From assembly GCA_012799075.1 (NCBI GenBank), contig JAAZLZ010000153.1:1-11937 (forward strand): DNA of 11,937 nt, given 5' to 3'. This DNA comes from Bacillota bacterium. GTDB lineage: Bacteria; Bacillota; Limnochordia; JAAZLZ01. The notes beneath the pieces are model-generated. The model did no database searches, was not told the DNA's origin, and was given only the letters and a program-made list of their open reading frames with translations. Positions 1-7,571 of the stretch are shown piece by piece (position 1 is the first letter of the stretch; every line of letters starts with the position of its first letter). The position numbers and the translations under genes are program-made.

Positions 1-875
1 GCGCAGCAGTCACCGCCGCCTCTTCCGTCATCGGACCAATAATCCCCCCCAGTATCCCCCTGGTCATCTTCGGAGTGATGGGTGAGGTTTCCATTGGAGC
101 TTTGCTCATTGGCGGGATTATTCCCGGGCTCATGATCGGAATCAGCATGATGCTCCTTATTTTCTGGACGGCCAGGAGCAAACAATACCCTGTCCATCCA
201 CGGCCCAAGGTAAAAGAAGTGGTGCAAAGCTTCTTCGATGCTTTCCCGGCCTTGCTGACCCCGGCGATCCTGATCGGCGGCATCTTCTCCGGCATTTTCA
301 CTCCCACGGAAGCCGCAGCCGTCTGTGTCCTGTATGCTTTGATTATTAGCGTCTTCCTCTACCGGGAGATATCCTGGACGGATTTGCAGCGGATCATGAC
401 GGAGACCTTGCGGGACTCGGCCATGATCTTGTTCATCATCGCCTGTGCAGCCCTGTATGCTTGGGTCCTCATCCGGTTGCGCATCCCCATTATCCTGGCG
501 GAAAAAGTATTTCAAGTCTCGAACGATCCCTTGACTATTCTCTTGATCCTCAATCTCTTTTTCCTTGTGGTCGGGTGCTTCATGGAAAGCCTGGCCGCTA
601 TCACCATCTTGACGCCCATCCTTGTCCCCCTGTGCTCCCAAGTGGGCATTGATCCTCTGCATTTGGGCTTAGTAATGGTTCTCAATTTGATGATTGGGCT
701 TTTGACTCCCCCGGTGGGGATGTGTCTGTATGCGGTATGCCGGGTGGCGGACCTTTCCTTCGAGCAGGTAGTCAGGGCGATTATTCCGTTCTATATACCT
801 CTTCTAGCCGTGCTGATGTTAATCACCCTATTCCCGGGATTCGTCACTTTCCTACCCCGGCTGGTGTTTGGATGA
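1..875 (+). CDS. dctM: TRAP transporter large permease subunit (DctM family), 5'-truncated
   Basis: The frame is open from the left edge (first full codon at 3) to a TGA at 873-875, giving about 290 C-terminal residues of a protein normally about 425 long. The first visible residues (AAVTAASSVIGPIIPPSIPL) match the conserved core of the TRAP large permease, and GIFTPTEAAAVCVLYAL is the second characteristic DctM segment. Several long hydrophobic stretches follow, including one ending in LNLMIGLLTPPVGMCLY, as expected for a polytopic inner-membrane protein. In this family DctM carries out ion-coupled uptake of an organic acid or related solute delivered by an extracytoplasmic DctP protein, together with the small subunit DctQ. 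Those partners would lie to the left, outside the window. The substrate cannot be told from this subunit. The ATG at 75 is internal. The gene is convergent with ileS and probably unrelated to the minus-strand cluster. Confidence 0.93.
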   Translation, partial: AAVTAASSVIGPIIPPSIPLVIFGVMGEVSIGALLIGGIIPGLMIGISMMLLIFWTARSKQYPVHPRPKVKEVVQSFFDAFPALLTPAILIGGIFSGIFTPTEAAAVCVLYALIISVFLYREISWTDLQRIMTETLRDSAMILFIIACAALYAWVLIRLRIPIILAEKVFQVSNDPLTILLILNLFFLVVGCFMESLAAITILTPILVPLCSQVGIDPLHLGLVMVLNLMIGLLTPPVGMCLYAVCRVADLSFEQVVRAIIPFYIPLLAVLMLITLFPGFVTFLPRLVFG

Positions 876-877
876 GC

Positions 878-903
878 AAGACGCCGCCCTTAGGCGGCGT
901 CTT
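878..903. terminator. Hairpin between convergent dctM and ileS, probable bidirectional terminator
   Basis: AAGACGCCGCC (878-888) and GGCGGCGTCTT (893-903) form a perfect 11-bp GC-rich stem with a 4-nt loop. It starts 3 nt after the dctM stop and ends 7 nt before the ileS stop. There is no long T tract on either side, only two or three T at the stem ends, so it is not a textbook Rho-independent terminator. Its position between convergent genes and its stability favour transcription termination or 3'-end protection in both directions. Confidence 0.7.
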
Positions 904-910
904 AATGAAT

Positions 911-3661
911 CTACCTTGTTGCCAAGGCCTCTGTGCACCGAGGGCAAAGGGTCTCCTCCACGATTTCCTCGTAATAACGCCAGCACCGAGGGCACTTCTG
1001 ACCTGGCGCCTGGGTCACCTTCACCGCTAAATGCCCCTTTTCCGAACGAAGAGCATCGGCCGGGGCTTCAGAGAGGGGATGAAGCCTAGCCTGGGAGACG
1101 ATAAACAAGCCTGCCAGCTCTTCGCTGAGAGGGCGTAAAGAGCTTATTACATCCTCGTTGGCATAAACATCCACAGCTCCCTCGTTGGAGCTGCCGATCA
1201 GTTTGTCAACCCGGCTTTGCTCCAAAGCTCTAGCGGCTTCTTTCCTTACATCCATGAGAACGTCCCAGCGTTCGGCCAGCTCCTCATCCAACAACTGATG
1301 ATTCGGCTGTGGCCATTGGACCAGGTGAACACTGGGCTCTTCCTCAGGGAGACACTGCCAGACTTCCTCAGCAGTATGGACCAGTATCGGCGCCATAAGG
1401 AGGACTAGGGTTTTTAAGATCTGGTAAATGGTCTGCTGGGCCGATCGTCTCGACAAGGAAGAGGGAGCATCACAGTAAAGACGGTCTTTGAGAACATCCA
1501 AATAGAATGAACTCATGTCCACCGAGCAGAAGTTGTGCAAAGCATGATAGACCAGGTGGAAATCGTACTCCCGATAGGCCTGGGTCGTCCGCTCAATGAG
1601 CCCTTGTAGTCGATGCAAAGCCCAGCGGTCAACCTCGGGCATTTTGTCTAGGGGGATATCCTCTGGTTGAAAGTCGCCGAGATTGCCAAGGATGAACCGG
1701 CAGGTATTGCGGATTCGCCGATAGGCTTCGGAAACTTGCCGCAGAATGTCCTCTGATACTCGTACATCGGCCCGATAGTCCGCGGAGGCGGCCCAAAGAC
1801 GAAAGACGTCCGCCCCATACTTATTGATAACCTCCGCCGGGGCAATCACATTCCCCAGGGACTTGGACATCTTCTTTCCCTCAGCATCCACGATAAAGCC
1901 GTGGGTTAGAACCGCTTTGTAAGGGGGCTCCCCTAAGGTGGCGACGGAAGTCAACAAGGAAGACTGGAACCAACCCCGGTGTTGGTCGGAGCCCTCGAGA
2001 TACAGGTCGGCCGGCCAAGCTAGCTCGTCCCTTTGGGTAAGAACGGCTACATGGCTGGTACCAGAGTCAAACCATACGTCCATGGTGTCCTTTTCCTTGC
2101 TAAACCGGCTCCCTTGACAATGGGGACACCGATAGCCGTCAGGCAAGAGCTCTTCCGCAGGATGGGCAAACCATGCACTAGACCCTTCCCGACCAAAGAT
2201 GGCCACAATGGAGGCGATGGTCTCCTCATTGATGATAGCCTCGCCACAATCTTCACAGTAAAAGATGGGGATTGGAACGCCCCAGACGCGCTGACGGGAA
2301 ATGCACCAGTCATTTCGCTCCCGAACCATGTTGGTGATTCGGTCGATGCCCCAGCTGGGCACCCACTGGACGCGGCGGATTGCTTCCAAGGCCTCTTGTC
2401 GGAATCCCTCCACGGAAGCAAACCACTGTTCCGTCGCCCGAAAAACCACGGGCTTTTTGCATCGCCAACAATGGGGATACTGGTGGGTCATCGCTCCCAC
2501 GCCCAAAAGATGACCGGACTTTTCCAAATCAGCGATGATCTCCTTGTTGGCCGGTTCCAGCTTCATGCCTTCATAGCGTCCAGCCTCCGCGGTAAAAACA
2601 CCCTTGCTGTCTACCGGGGCATAGACCTCCAGCCCGTAGCGCACACCCACTTCATAGTCCTCCAGCCCATGACCGGGAGCCGTATGGACACAACCCGTGC
2701 CTTGTTCCAGAGTAACATGATCTCCCAGAATGAGCGGAGATTCCCGGTCCACGAGGGGGTGCCGGGTTACCACGCCCTCCAAGTCTCGGCCCTGCCAACT
2801 GCCCGTTGTGGTCACCTCAGACAATTCCAATTCCTCAGCCACGTGCCGGGCCAATTCCTTGGCTACTAGCATGTTGCCCTTGGGGGTCGAGAGCAGAGTA
2901 TACTCCAAGTCAGGGTGGAGGGCGATAGCCATATTAGCCGGGATAGTCCATGGCGTTGTGGTCCAAATCAGTACTTGGTGCCCTGCCAAGCCCAGGCCTT
3001 GGTCGTCCTTAACGGGAAAGGCTACATAAATCGAAGAAGAATCCTTGTCCCGGTATTCAATCTCCGCTTCGGCCAGGGCGGTTTCACAGTCGGCACACCA
3101 ATAAACCGGTTTAAGTCCCTTGTAAATGTAGCCCTTGGCGGCCATCTGGCCAAAGACTTCAATCTGTTTGGCTTCGTATGCGGGGGTGAGGGTCAAATAT
3201 GGATCCGACCAGTCTCCCCAAACACCTAACCGGATGAATTCGTTCCTCTGGACATCAACGAACTTCAAGGCGTACTCATGACAATGGCGGCGGAAATCAA
3301 GGATGTCCATCCGGTGGCGATCTAGTTTAAGGTTCTTGATCACCTGTTGCTCAATGGGCAATCCATGGGTGTCCCAGCCAGGCACATAGGGAGCCCAGTA
3401 CCCATCCATCGTCCGCGACCGGATCACGATATCCTTGAGGACCTTGTTCATTCCGGTGCCGATATGGATATGTCCGTTGGCATAAGGGGGGCCGTCATGC
3501 AAAATGAAGCGAGGCCGACCTTCTGCCTTGGCCCGTTCCTGCAATTTGGCATAAACATCGTTCTTTTCCCAGAAGTCCTGGATGTCGGGCTCTCTCTTTG
3601 GGAGATTAGCCCGCATAGGAAACTTCGTCTTGGGCAGCTGTAAGGTTTGGCTGTAATCCAT
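911..3661 (-). CDS. ileS: Isoleucyl-tRNA synthetase (IleRS, bacterial type 1)
   Basis: Cytoplasmic class Ia synthetase that charges tRNA-Ile with isoleucine and edits valine. It has 916 residues, a normal length for Bacillota. Visible landmarks are the ATP-binding signature at 66-69, here HIGT rather than HIGH, within PPYANGHIHIGTGMNK; the CP1 editing site with TTTPWTIP (234-241) and GHGLEDY (330-336); WCISRQRVWGVPIP (452-465); the KMSKS loop exactly conserved at 597-601; and a C-terminal zinc finger with cysteines 890, 893, 906 and 909, typical of type 1 enzymes. The chosen ATG (3661-3659) follows AAGGAGGA (3675-3668) by 6 nt. The open frame runs further upstream, but that stretch encodes the leader terminator and T-box and is not protein. 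Transcription is controlled by the T-box leader just upstream. The stop is TAG at 911-913. Confidence 0.98.
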   Translation of the reverse strand: MDYSQTLQLPKTKFPMRANLPKREPDIQDFWEKNDVYAKLQERAKAEGRPRFILHDGPPYANGHIHIGTGMNKVLKDIVIRSRTMDGYWAPYVPGWDTHGLPIEQQVIKNLKLDRHRMDILDFRRHCHEYALKFVDVQRNEFIRLGVWGDWSDPYLTLTPAYEAKQIEVFGQMAAKGYIYKGLKPVYWCADCETALAEAEIEYRDKDSSSIYVAFPVKDDQGLGLAGHQVLIWTTTPWTIPANMAIALHPDLEYTLLSTPKGNMLVAKELARHVAEELELSEVTTTGSWQGRDLEGVVTRHPLVDRESPLILGDHVTLEQGTGCVHTAPGHGLEDYEVGVRYGLEVYAPVDSKGVFTAEAGRYEGMKLEPANKEIIADLEKSGHLLGVGAMTHQYPHCWRCKKPVVFRATEQWFASVEGFRQEALEAIRRVQWVPSWGIDRITNMVRERNDWCISRQRVWGVPIPIFYCEDCGEAIINEETIASIVAIFGREGSSAWFAHPAEELLPDGYRCPHCQGSRFSKEKDTMDVWFDSGTSHVAVLTQRDELAWPADLYLEGSDQHRGWFQSSLLTSVATLGEPPYKAVLTHGFIVDAEGKKMSKSLGNVIAPAEVINKYGADVFRLWAASADYRADVRVSEDILRQVSEAYRRIRNTCRFILGNLGDFQPEDIPLDKMPEVDRWALHRLQGLIERTTQAYREYDFHLVYHALHNFCSVDMSSFYLDVLKDRLYCDAPSSLSRRSAQQTIYQILKTLVLLMAPILVHTAEEVWQCLPEEEPSVHLVQWPQPNHQLLDEELAERWDVLMDVRKEAARALEQSRVDKLIGSSNEGAVDVYANEDVISSLRPLSEELAGLFIVSQARLHPLSEAPADALRSEKGHLAVKVTQAPGQKCPRCWRYYEEIVEETLCPRCTEALATR

Positions 3662-3683
3662 GCCTTCTCCTCCTTCAAGTTCC

Positions 3684-3931
3684 CATAAAAAAATCCCGCC
3701 CCTTCCGGGACGAGAGAATGACTCCCGCGGTACCACCCCGCTGCACACTGTGTGTGCGCTTTTCGACGGATAACGGCCTCACCCGACGGATCTTACCCAT
3801 GTCCAAGACACTTCAGTCCGTAGCTCCAAGGTGATCTTCATCCCAGGTTTTCGCACCAGGCTTCCACCGTCCCCGGCTCGCTGCGGCAAAACCTAAGACT
3901 ACTCTCCCTTTCATCGCCTGTATCTTTGTTT
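3684..3931 (-). promoter_or_regulatory. T-box riboswitch (tRNA-Ile responsive) upstream of ileS
   Basis: Reading the minus strand, the leader holds a full T-box architecture. Stem I has paired arms AGGTTTT (3894-3888) and AAAACCT (3851-3845). Its distal part is GCGAGCCGGGG then GGTGGAAGCC, the AG bulge and GNUG-like loop. The specifier region reads GAAGATCACC, with ATC (Ile) at 3835-3833. Next come an ACGGA/TCCGT stem and a 6-bp hairpin GCACAC-ACA-GTGTGC (3757-3743) acting as stem III. The conserved T-box GGTGGTACCGCGG (3737-3725) follows, then CTCGTCCC, which can pair with it or with the terminator. In this family uncharged tRNA matching the specifier stabilises the antiterminator and allows ileS transcription. 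The outer boundaries are approximate; the leader would start about 7 nt after the -10 box. Confidence 0.95.
3687..3710 (-). terminator. Intrinsic terminator of the ileS T-box leader
   Basis: On the minus strand TCCCG (3710-3706) and CGGGA (3698-3694) form a stem, extendable by a G-U pair, followed directly by seven T (3693-3687). The 5' arm overlaps the CTCGTCCC segment that pairs with the T-box in the antiterminator, so the two folds exclude each other. The ileS ribosome binding site begins 11 nt further on. This is the OFF state of the riboswitch when tRNA-Ile is charged. Confidence 0.88.
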
Positions 3932-3937
3932 GCGTGT

Positions 3938-3966
3938 ATTATAACCAACTAGAGACCAAAAATCAA
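3938..3966 (-). promoter_or_regulatory. Sigma-A-type promoter for ileS
   Basis: On the minus strand a -35 box TTGATT (3966-3961, 4 of 6 matches to TTGACA) is followed after exactly 17 bp by a perfect -10 box TATAAT (3943-3938). The start of transcription is expected near 3931, just before stem I of the T-box. The promoter lies 16 nt past the divIVA stop, so ileS can be transcribed independently. No clear terminator is visible between divIVA and this promoter, so read-through from the upstream operon is also possible. Confidence 0.85.
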
Positions 3967-3982
3967 GGGATTCTCCGGAACG

Positions 3983-4495
3983 TTATTCCTCCTCTTCGGC
4001 GCTGGCCACTTCCGTCTCCATATCAGCGAAGGCTTTGGTCAGTTGCTCCTGTCCAATCCCGCTTTCCTCAAGCATATTCAGATACAGTTCCAGCAAAGCC
4101 CGGAACTTGAACCGAAAGGACTCTCCTTCCCTTTGCAGTGCATCTAGGCGGGCAAGTTCTTCGTGTGCTCCCTCGCGTGCCCGTTGGCGGATGGCCTCCG
4201 CTCTTACCCGGGCCTCCTCCAGGATCACTTCCCTTTCCCGTTCGGCGACTGCCTTCAGGTCCTCCGCTGTCCGCTTGGCCGTTTCCAAGGTATCGACAAT
4301 GGTCAGCTCCAGCCTAGAATACTCGCCGAGGCGGGTCTCTAATTCTTCCAGGCTTTCTTTCAGGTTTTCATTTTCTTGACAAAGCTCCTCATACTTCTTA
4401 ACCAACTTGCCTAGAAACTCGTCCACCTCTTGTGGGGAATAACCCCTCCACACCGTCTTAAACTCGGCTTCGTGGATGTCCCGTGGTGTTAGCAC
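3983..4495 (-). CDS. divIVA: DivIVA-family cell-division/pole protein
   Basis: Peripheral membrane coiled-coil protein that marks curved membrane at septa and poles and recruits division or polar partners. The 170-residue product opens with the DivIVA domain, LTPRDIHEAEFK then RGYSPQEVDEFL. W16-R17 occupy the place of the membrane-inserting F17-R18 of the B. subtilis protein. Long charged helices follow from about 30 to 150 with heptad-like spacing, ending in an acidic EEEE tail. The GTG at 4495-4493 is chosen as start: it is 6 nt after AAGGGGGGA (4510-4502), and it places LTPRDIH at the N-terminus as in homologues. A TTG at 4513 in the same frame would overlap the ylmH stop and put the ribosome binding site inside the gene. 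It lies 14 nt after ylmH, the usual order in Bacillota. Confidence 0.95.
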   Translation of the reverse strand: MLTPRDIHEAEFKTVWRGYSPQEVDEFLGKLVKKYEELCQENENLKESLEELETRLGEYSRLELTIVDTLETAKRTAEDLKAVAEREREVILEEARVRAEAIRQRAREGAHEELARLDALQREGESFRFKFRALLELYLNMLEESGIGQEQLTKAFADMETEVASAEEEE

Positions 4496-4509
4496 TGCCT
4501 TTCCCCCCT

Positions 4510-5295
4510 TCAACGATAGCGAACCAGGAGAATGCTTTGGCGCCCTTTCCTAGTCGTCCCCAGGATGTCCTCGATGACAACCCGTCCCCTGCCCCGGATG
4601 GATAGGACATCACCCTTTTTGACCGGCAAGGCGGGGTTAGACACTGGCTGCCAGTTCAGCCTGACCTTTTGGCCTTTGATTTCCACAGCCATCTTGCTGC
4701 GCGATAATCCGTACCCGACTGCTGCAACAGCGTCTAGCCTGAGGGAGGCCACCGTAGCACGAATGGGCTTCACCTGTTCAGGCTCGACTGCCAATTGCTC
4801 CAGCTCAATGGATTTTGCCTCAACGGGCACCCCTTTTATCCTGGTCAAGTTCGTCTCCACAAAGTCGGCGATTTCGGCCGCCAAAAGGATCTGACAGCCT
4901 TCCTGAACAGGTAGAATATCGCCCACCTTCTCTCGACGCAGACCCAAACTCATCAGGCTTCCCAAAACATCCCGATGGGCTGCCTTGGTAAACCGGAAGT
5001 CCCCCTCCACCTGCAAGGCAACTACAGGCGAATCGGTGTCGTCAGCGAAGAAATAGTCAGGAATCAGACTCAATCGCTTTCTCTCTGCAGTCTTGTAGCC
5101 GCCATTAAGGCGAAAGATAAAGCCCTTCAGCCAGCGGACAACCTCCAAGGCCACCTTCTGCCCATGGGGATCTAAGAAATCACCGTGCTCCGGTCGATTG
5201 TACTTGTAAGCAAGCTCGGCCAAGTCGAGGATGCGCGCGGCAATCTCCCGGTCTTCCCCGACGAAGGGCTCAAGCAGGCTTTCCCGATTGAACAA
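4510..5295 (-). CDS. ylmH: YlmH family S4-domain RNA-binding protein
   Basis: A 261-residue protein. The N-terminal two thirds match the YlmH family in length and in the segments FLDPHGQKVA and HRDVLGSLMSLGLRREKVGDI (split here as HRDVLGSLMSLG and LRREKVGDI, about 107-126). An S4 RNA-binding fold occupies about 185-245, with LRLDAVAAVGYGLSRSKM and VKKGDVLSIRGRGR. In B. subtilis YlmH binds the 50S subunit and can act in ribosome-associated quality control, overlapping with RqcP; the link to cell division comes mainly from gene order. The start is TTG at 5295-5293, preceded by GGGGGAGGGG. It begins 21 nt after yggT and ends 14 nt before divIVA, so translation is probably coupled along the operon. 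No truncation or frameshift is seen. Confidence 0.93.
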   Translation of the reverse strand: MFNRESLLEPFVGEDREIAARILDLAELAYKYNRPEHGDFLDPHGQKVALEVVRWLKGFIFRLNGGYKTAERKRLSLIPDYFFADDTDSPVVALQVEGDFRFTKAAHRDVLGSLMSLGLRREKVGDILPVQEGCQILLAAEIADFVETNLTRIKGVPVEAKSIELEQLAVEPEQVKPIRATVASLRLDAVAAVGYGLSRSKMAVEIKGQKVRLNWQPVSNPALPVKKGDVLSIRGRGRVVIEDILGTTRKGRQSILLVRYR

Positions 5296-5316
5296 CTCTT
5301 CCCCTCCCCCAACAAG

Positions 5317-5580
5317 CTAAAAAAAGATGCCGTAAAGGATGCCCATAATCACCCGCTCCAAGATTCCCAAGCCAAGGAAAGCAATAATCGGCGAAAAGTC
5401 AATCCCTTGGTAAGCGGGCAGCAAGCTGCGGCATGGCCTTAGGACAGGTTCCGTCAAGTCATAAAGGGTTCTAACGGCCGGGTGGTAGGGATTGGGGCTC
5501 ACCCAGGAGATGAGGACCCGGGCCAGCAAAATCCAGCGATAAATCATGAAAGCCGTCCTAACCAAATAAATGATGGGCAA
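5317..5580 (-). CDS. yggT: YggT family membrane protein (YlmG)
   Basis: A short, 87-residue integral membrane protein with hydrophobic segments at about 3-26 and 61-86. Between them is a conserved stretch with VRTLYDLTEPVLRPCRSLLP, the hallmark of a single YggT repeat. Homologues (YlmG in Bacillota, plastid YlmG) influence septum or nucleoid placement, but the molecular role is not settled. The start is TTG at 5580-5578, directly abutting the proC TAA. AGGAGG lies 9 nt upstream, inside the end of proC, which supports translation from this TTG. It is followed 21 nt later by ylmH. No other ATG lies near a ribosome binding site in this frame. The stop is TAG at 5317-5319. Confidence 0.92.
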   Translation of the reverse strand: MPIIYLVRTAFMIYRWILLARVLISWVSPNPYHPAVRTLYDLTEPVLRPCRSLLPAYQGIDFSPIIAFLGLGILERVIMGILYGIFF

Positions 5581-6414
5581 TTAGGGCTGCCTCCTTTGCG
5601 TCTCACCCAACTGGCAAGACCGTTCCGTTGCGCGGAGAACCGCCTCGATGAGGGCGCTGCGAATGCCCCCCTCCTCTAGGACTCGCATCCCGGCGATGGT
5701 TGTGCCCGCTGGGGAGGTCACCATGTCCCGCAGTTTCGCCGGATGCTCCCCAGTTTCCGCTACCATAACCGCCGTTCCCAGGACTGTCTCAACGGCCAAT
5801 TGGTCTGCGATGGACCGGGGCAGCCCAGCGGCAACGCCGCCATCACTGAGAGCTTCAATGACGGTATACACAAAAGCCGGGCCGCTGCCGCTAAGACCGG
5901 TCACCGCATCCATCAATGGTTCATCGACGATGACGACCTTGCCCACAGCGGCGAAAATCCGCCGACCAAAATCAAGGGTATCATTATCAACGCTCCTGCC
6001 TGGACTTAAGGCAATCGCTCCCCGTCCAACAAGGCATGGGGTGTTGGGCATCACTCGGATCACAGGTACACCCGAAGACACGCGGCCTTCGATGAAAGCC
6101 AAATCAATGCCGGCCGCAATCGACAAGAGAAGCTGCCGGGCACTCAACCGTTGGCCAATTTCCCCCAGGACTGAACCAACATCCTTTGGCTTCACGGCTA
6201 GTAGGAGCACATCGGCATTATCCACCACATCCAAGTTCGAGGATGCGGCCCGCACTTTGGCGCCCTTTGCCACCTGTGCAGAACGGTTCGCATCCAAATC
6301 ATTAATGATAACCTGATCCGGGGCAAACAGCCCTTGCCGTAAGACACCCGTCAACAAGGCGGAGCCCATGGCCCCGACCCCGATAATCCCCAAGCGTTCC
6401 TTCCCCGTCGCCAT
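5581..6414 (-). CDS. proC: Pyrroline-5-carboxylate reductase
   Basis: Cytoplasmic enzyme that reduces 1-pyrroline-5-carboxylate to proline with NAD(P)H, the last step of proline synthesis. The 277-residue product has the Rossmann dinucleotide motif GVGAMG at 12-17, the mid-protein RVMPNTPCLVGRG segment, the helical dimerisation region beginning GLSGSGPAFVY, and the family signature at 230-250 (DMVTSPAGTT followed by IAGMRVLEEGG). ATG 6414-6412 is chosen because GGGAGG (6427-6422) sits 7 nt upstream. An in-frame TTG at 6429 would place that site inside the gene. It follows sepF by 15 nt and abuts yggT. B. subtilis lacks proC at this place in the cluster, while several Clostridia and Actinobacteria carry it between sepF and ylmG, so the position is a lineage clue and not an anomaly. 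Confidence 0.96.
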   Translation of the reverse strand: MATGKERLGIIGVGAMGSALLTGVLRQGLFAPDQVIINDLDANRSAQVAKGAKVRAASSNLDVVDNADVLLLAVKPKDVGSVLGEIGQRLSARQLLLSIAAGIDLAFIEGRVSSGVPVIRVMPNTPCLVGRGAIALSPGRSVDNDTLDFGRRIFAAVGKVVIVDEPLMDAVTGLSGSGPAFVYTVIEALSDGGVAAGLPRSIADQLAVETVLGTAVMVAETGEHPAKLRDMVTSPAGTTIAGMRVLEEGGIRSALIEAVLRATERSCQLGETQRRQP

Positions 6415-6429
6415 GTTTAAGCCTCCCAA

Positions 6430-6858
6430 TTAGAACCGATCCAGGAATCCTCGACTTAGACTTGTCTCATCGGCTTCAATAATGACATTGTTGGGAGCAA
6501 AAAGGTAAATGCCGTCCCCTAATTGTTGCACAGAACCATCCAGGGCATAGATTGTCCCGCTAGCAAAGTCAACGATGCGTTTGGCTAGGTCCCTATCTAA
6601 ATCGGTGACCCGGAGGATCACCGGTCGCCTTCCCTTTAGGTGATCGGCAATCTGCTGTACTTCATCATATGATAGGGGTTCCAGGACAACAACTCTAATG
6701 GGCTGCCGCTGACTGGGCAAGTTCACCACTGGGGCAGGCGTTCGTTTACGCTGCCAACGACTGGGTGTCTCCTGTGGGACAACAGGAACCGCTTCCGGTT
6801 CTTCCTCATGCTCCACCTGGACGCCCATTAAACCGAGAACCCGATCCAAAAACCCCAT
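6430..6858 (-). CDS. sepF: SepF cell-division protein (FtsZ-ring membrane anchor)
   Basis: A 142-residue protein. The N-terminus MGFLDRVLGLMG is a short amphipathic helix of the kind that anchors SepF to the membrane. A variable, charged and proline-rich linker covers about 13-50. The compact SepF domain follows from about 52 to the end, with PIRVVVLEPLSYDEVQQIAD, a DLDRDLAKRIVDFASGTIYA core, and a G-D-G-IYLFAPNNV strand-turn. In Bacillota SepF polymerises into arcs, binds the FtsZ tail and tethers the Z-ring to the membrane. The ATG at 6858-6856 follows GGAGGGAAGGG closely. It begins 11 nt after yggS and ends 15 nt before proC. Gene order with yggS, yggT, ylmH and divIVA supports the assignment fully. 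Confidence 0.96.
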   Translation of the reverse strand: MGFLDRVLGLMGVQVEHEEEPEAVPVVPQETPSRWQRKRTPAPVVNLPSQRQPIRVVVLEPLSYDEVQQIADHLKGRRPVILRVTDLDRDLAKRIVDFASGTIYALDGSVQQLGDGIYLFAPNNVIIEADETSLSRGFLDRF

Positions 6859-6869
6859 ACCCTTCCCTC

Positions 6870-7556
6870 CTATTGGTCCCTAGCTCCGAAAATAGCAGTG
6901 CCCACCCGGACCATCGTTGCTCCCTCTTCAATTGCCACGGCAAAATCGCTACTCATCCCCATGGACAAATGAACCATGGGCGTTGGGGTCTTGTCCTTTA
7001 GGCGTTGGAACAATTCATGCATCCGCCGAAAGTAGGGACGGACCTTCTCCGGGTTGGGGTCATAGGGAGGAATGGTCATCAGTCCCCTTACACTTATCCC
7101 GGGCAGGTCCTTAATGTCCTCGATCAAGCTTTCTGTTTCTTCGGGTGATATTCCTATCTTGCTTGCTTCCCCACCGACATTTACTTCCACTAAAACGTCC
7201 ACTATCCGGTCAGCTTGGAGAGCCCTGCGGCTTAATGCTTCAGCCAACCGCTTGCTATCAACCGATTGGATCATATCAAACAGCTCGACCGCCTGTCCTG
7301 CTTTGTTTCTCTGTAGATGCCCCACCATGTGCCAAGTAACCGGGCCATGGATCAACGGGACTTTTTCCTGGGCTTCCTGGACCCGATTCTCCCCCAGATG
7401 TCTAATCCCGGCTTCGATAGCCGCCTGGATTCGAATCGGTTCCACCGTCTTGCTGACGGCAACCAGAGTAATCGCCTCCGCTGTCCGGCCGCTAGACTCG
7501 GCTGCTGCTGCTATTTCATCCCGTATCCGGGCAACATTAGCCCTTATCCCATCCAT
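6870..7556 (-). CDS. yggS: YggS family PLP-binding protein (PLP homeostasis protein, YlmE)
   Basis: A 228-residue cytoplasmic protein of the single-domain alanine-racemase-fold family that binds pyridoxal phosphate without known catalytic turnover and buffers vitamin B6 and amino-acid pools. The PLP lysine is K36 in TLVAVSKT. Other family segments are HLGENRVQEAQEK, WHMVGHLQRNK, and the phosphate-binding end with LSMGMSSDFAVAIEEGAT and VRVGTAIFGAR. ATG 7556-7554 is preferred: GGGGGTGA precedes it by 5 nt, and it puts the lysine at 36, the position in E. coli YggS. A GTG at 7571 in frame has only a poor ribosome binding site. It follows the HlyD-like gene by 15 nt and precedes sepF by 11 nt. 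The equivalent B. subtilis gene is ylmE. Confidence 0.95.
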   Translation of the reverse strand: MDGIRANVARIRDEIAAAAESSGRTAEAITLVAVSKTVEPIRIQAAIEAGIRHLGENRVQEAQEKVPLIHGPVTWHMVGHLQRNKAGQAVELFDMIQSVDSKRLAEALSRRALQADRIVDVLVEVNVGGEASKIGISPEETESLIEDIKDLPGISVRGLMTIPPYDPNPEKVRPYFRRMHELFQRLKDKTPTPMVHLSMGMSSDFAVAIEEGATMVRVGTAIFGARDQ

Positions 7557-7571
7557 AATGTTCACCCCCAC

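Noticed and set aside
2033..2869. 278-codon open frame on the plus strand inside ileS
   Set aside because: It is antisense to the conserved IleRS catalytic and editing regions, has no recognisable family motif or ribosome binding site, and open antisense frames are common in GC-rich genes.
3662..3748. 29-residue N-terminal extension of IleRS in the same open frame
   Set aside because: It translates the T-box sequence and the leader terminator; a strong ribosome binding site (3675-3668) precedes the ATG at 3661, and homologues begin near this residue.
3967..3982. Terminator directly after divIVA
   Set aside because: Only a 3-bp stem (TTC/GAA) can be drawn in this short gap, and the T run belongs to the -35 region of the ileS promoter.
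5648..6316. 222-codon plus-strand frame opposite proC
   Set aside because: Low-complexity Ser/Thr/Pro/Arg-rich translation typical of an antisense shadow; proC on the other strand carries all family motifs.
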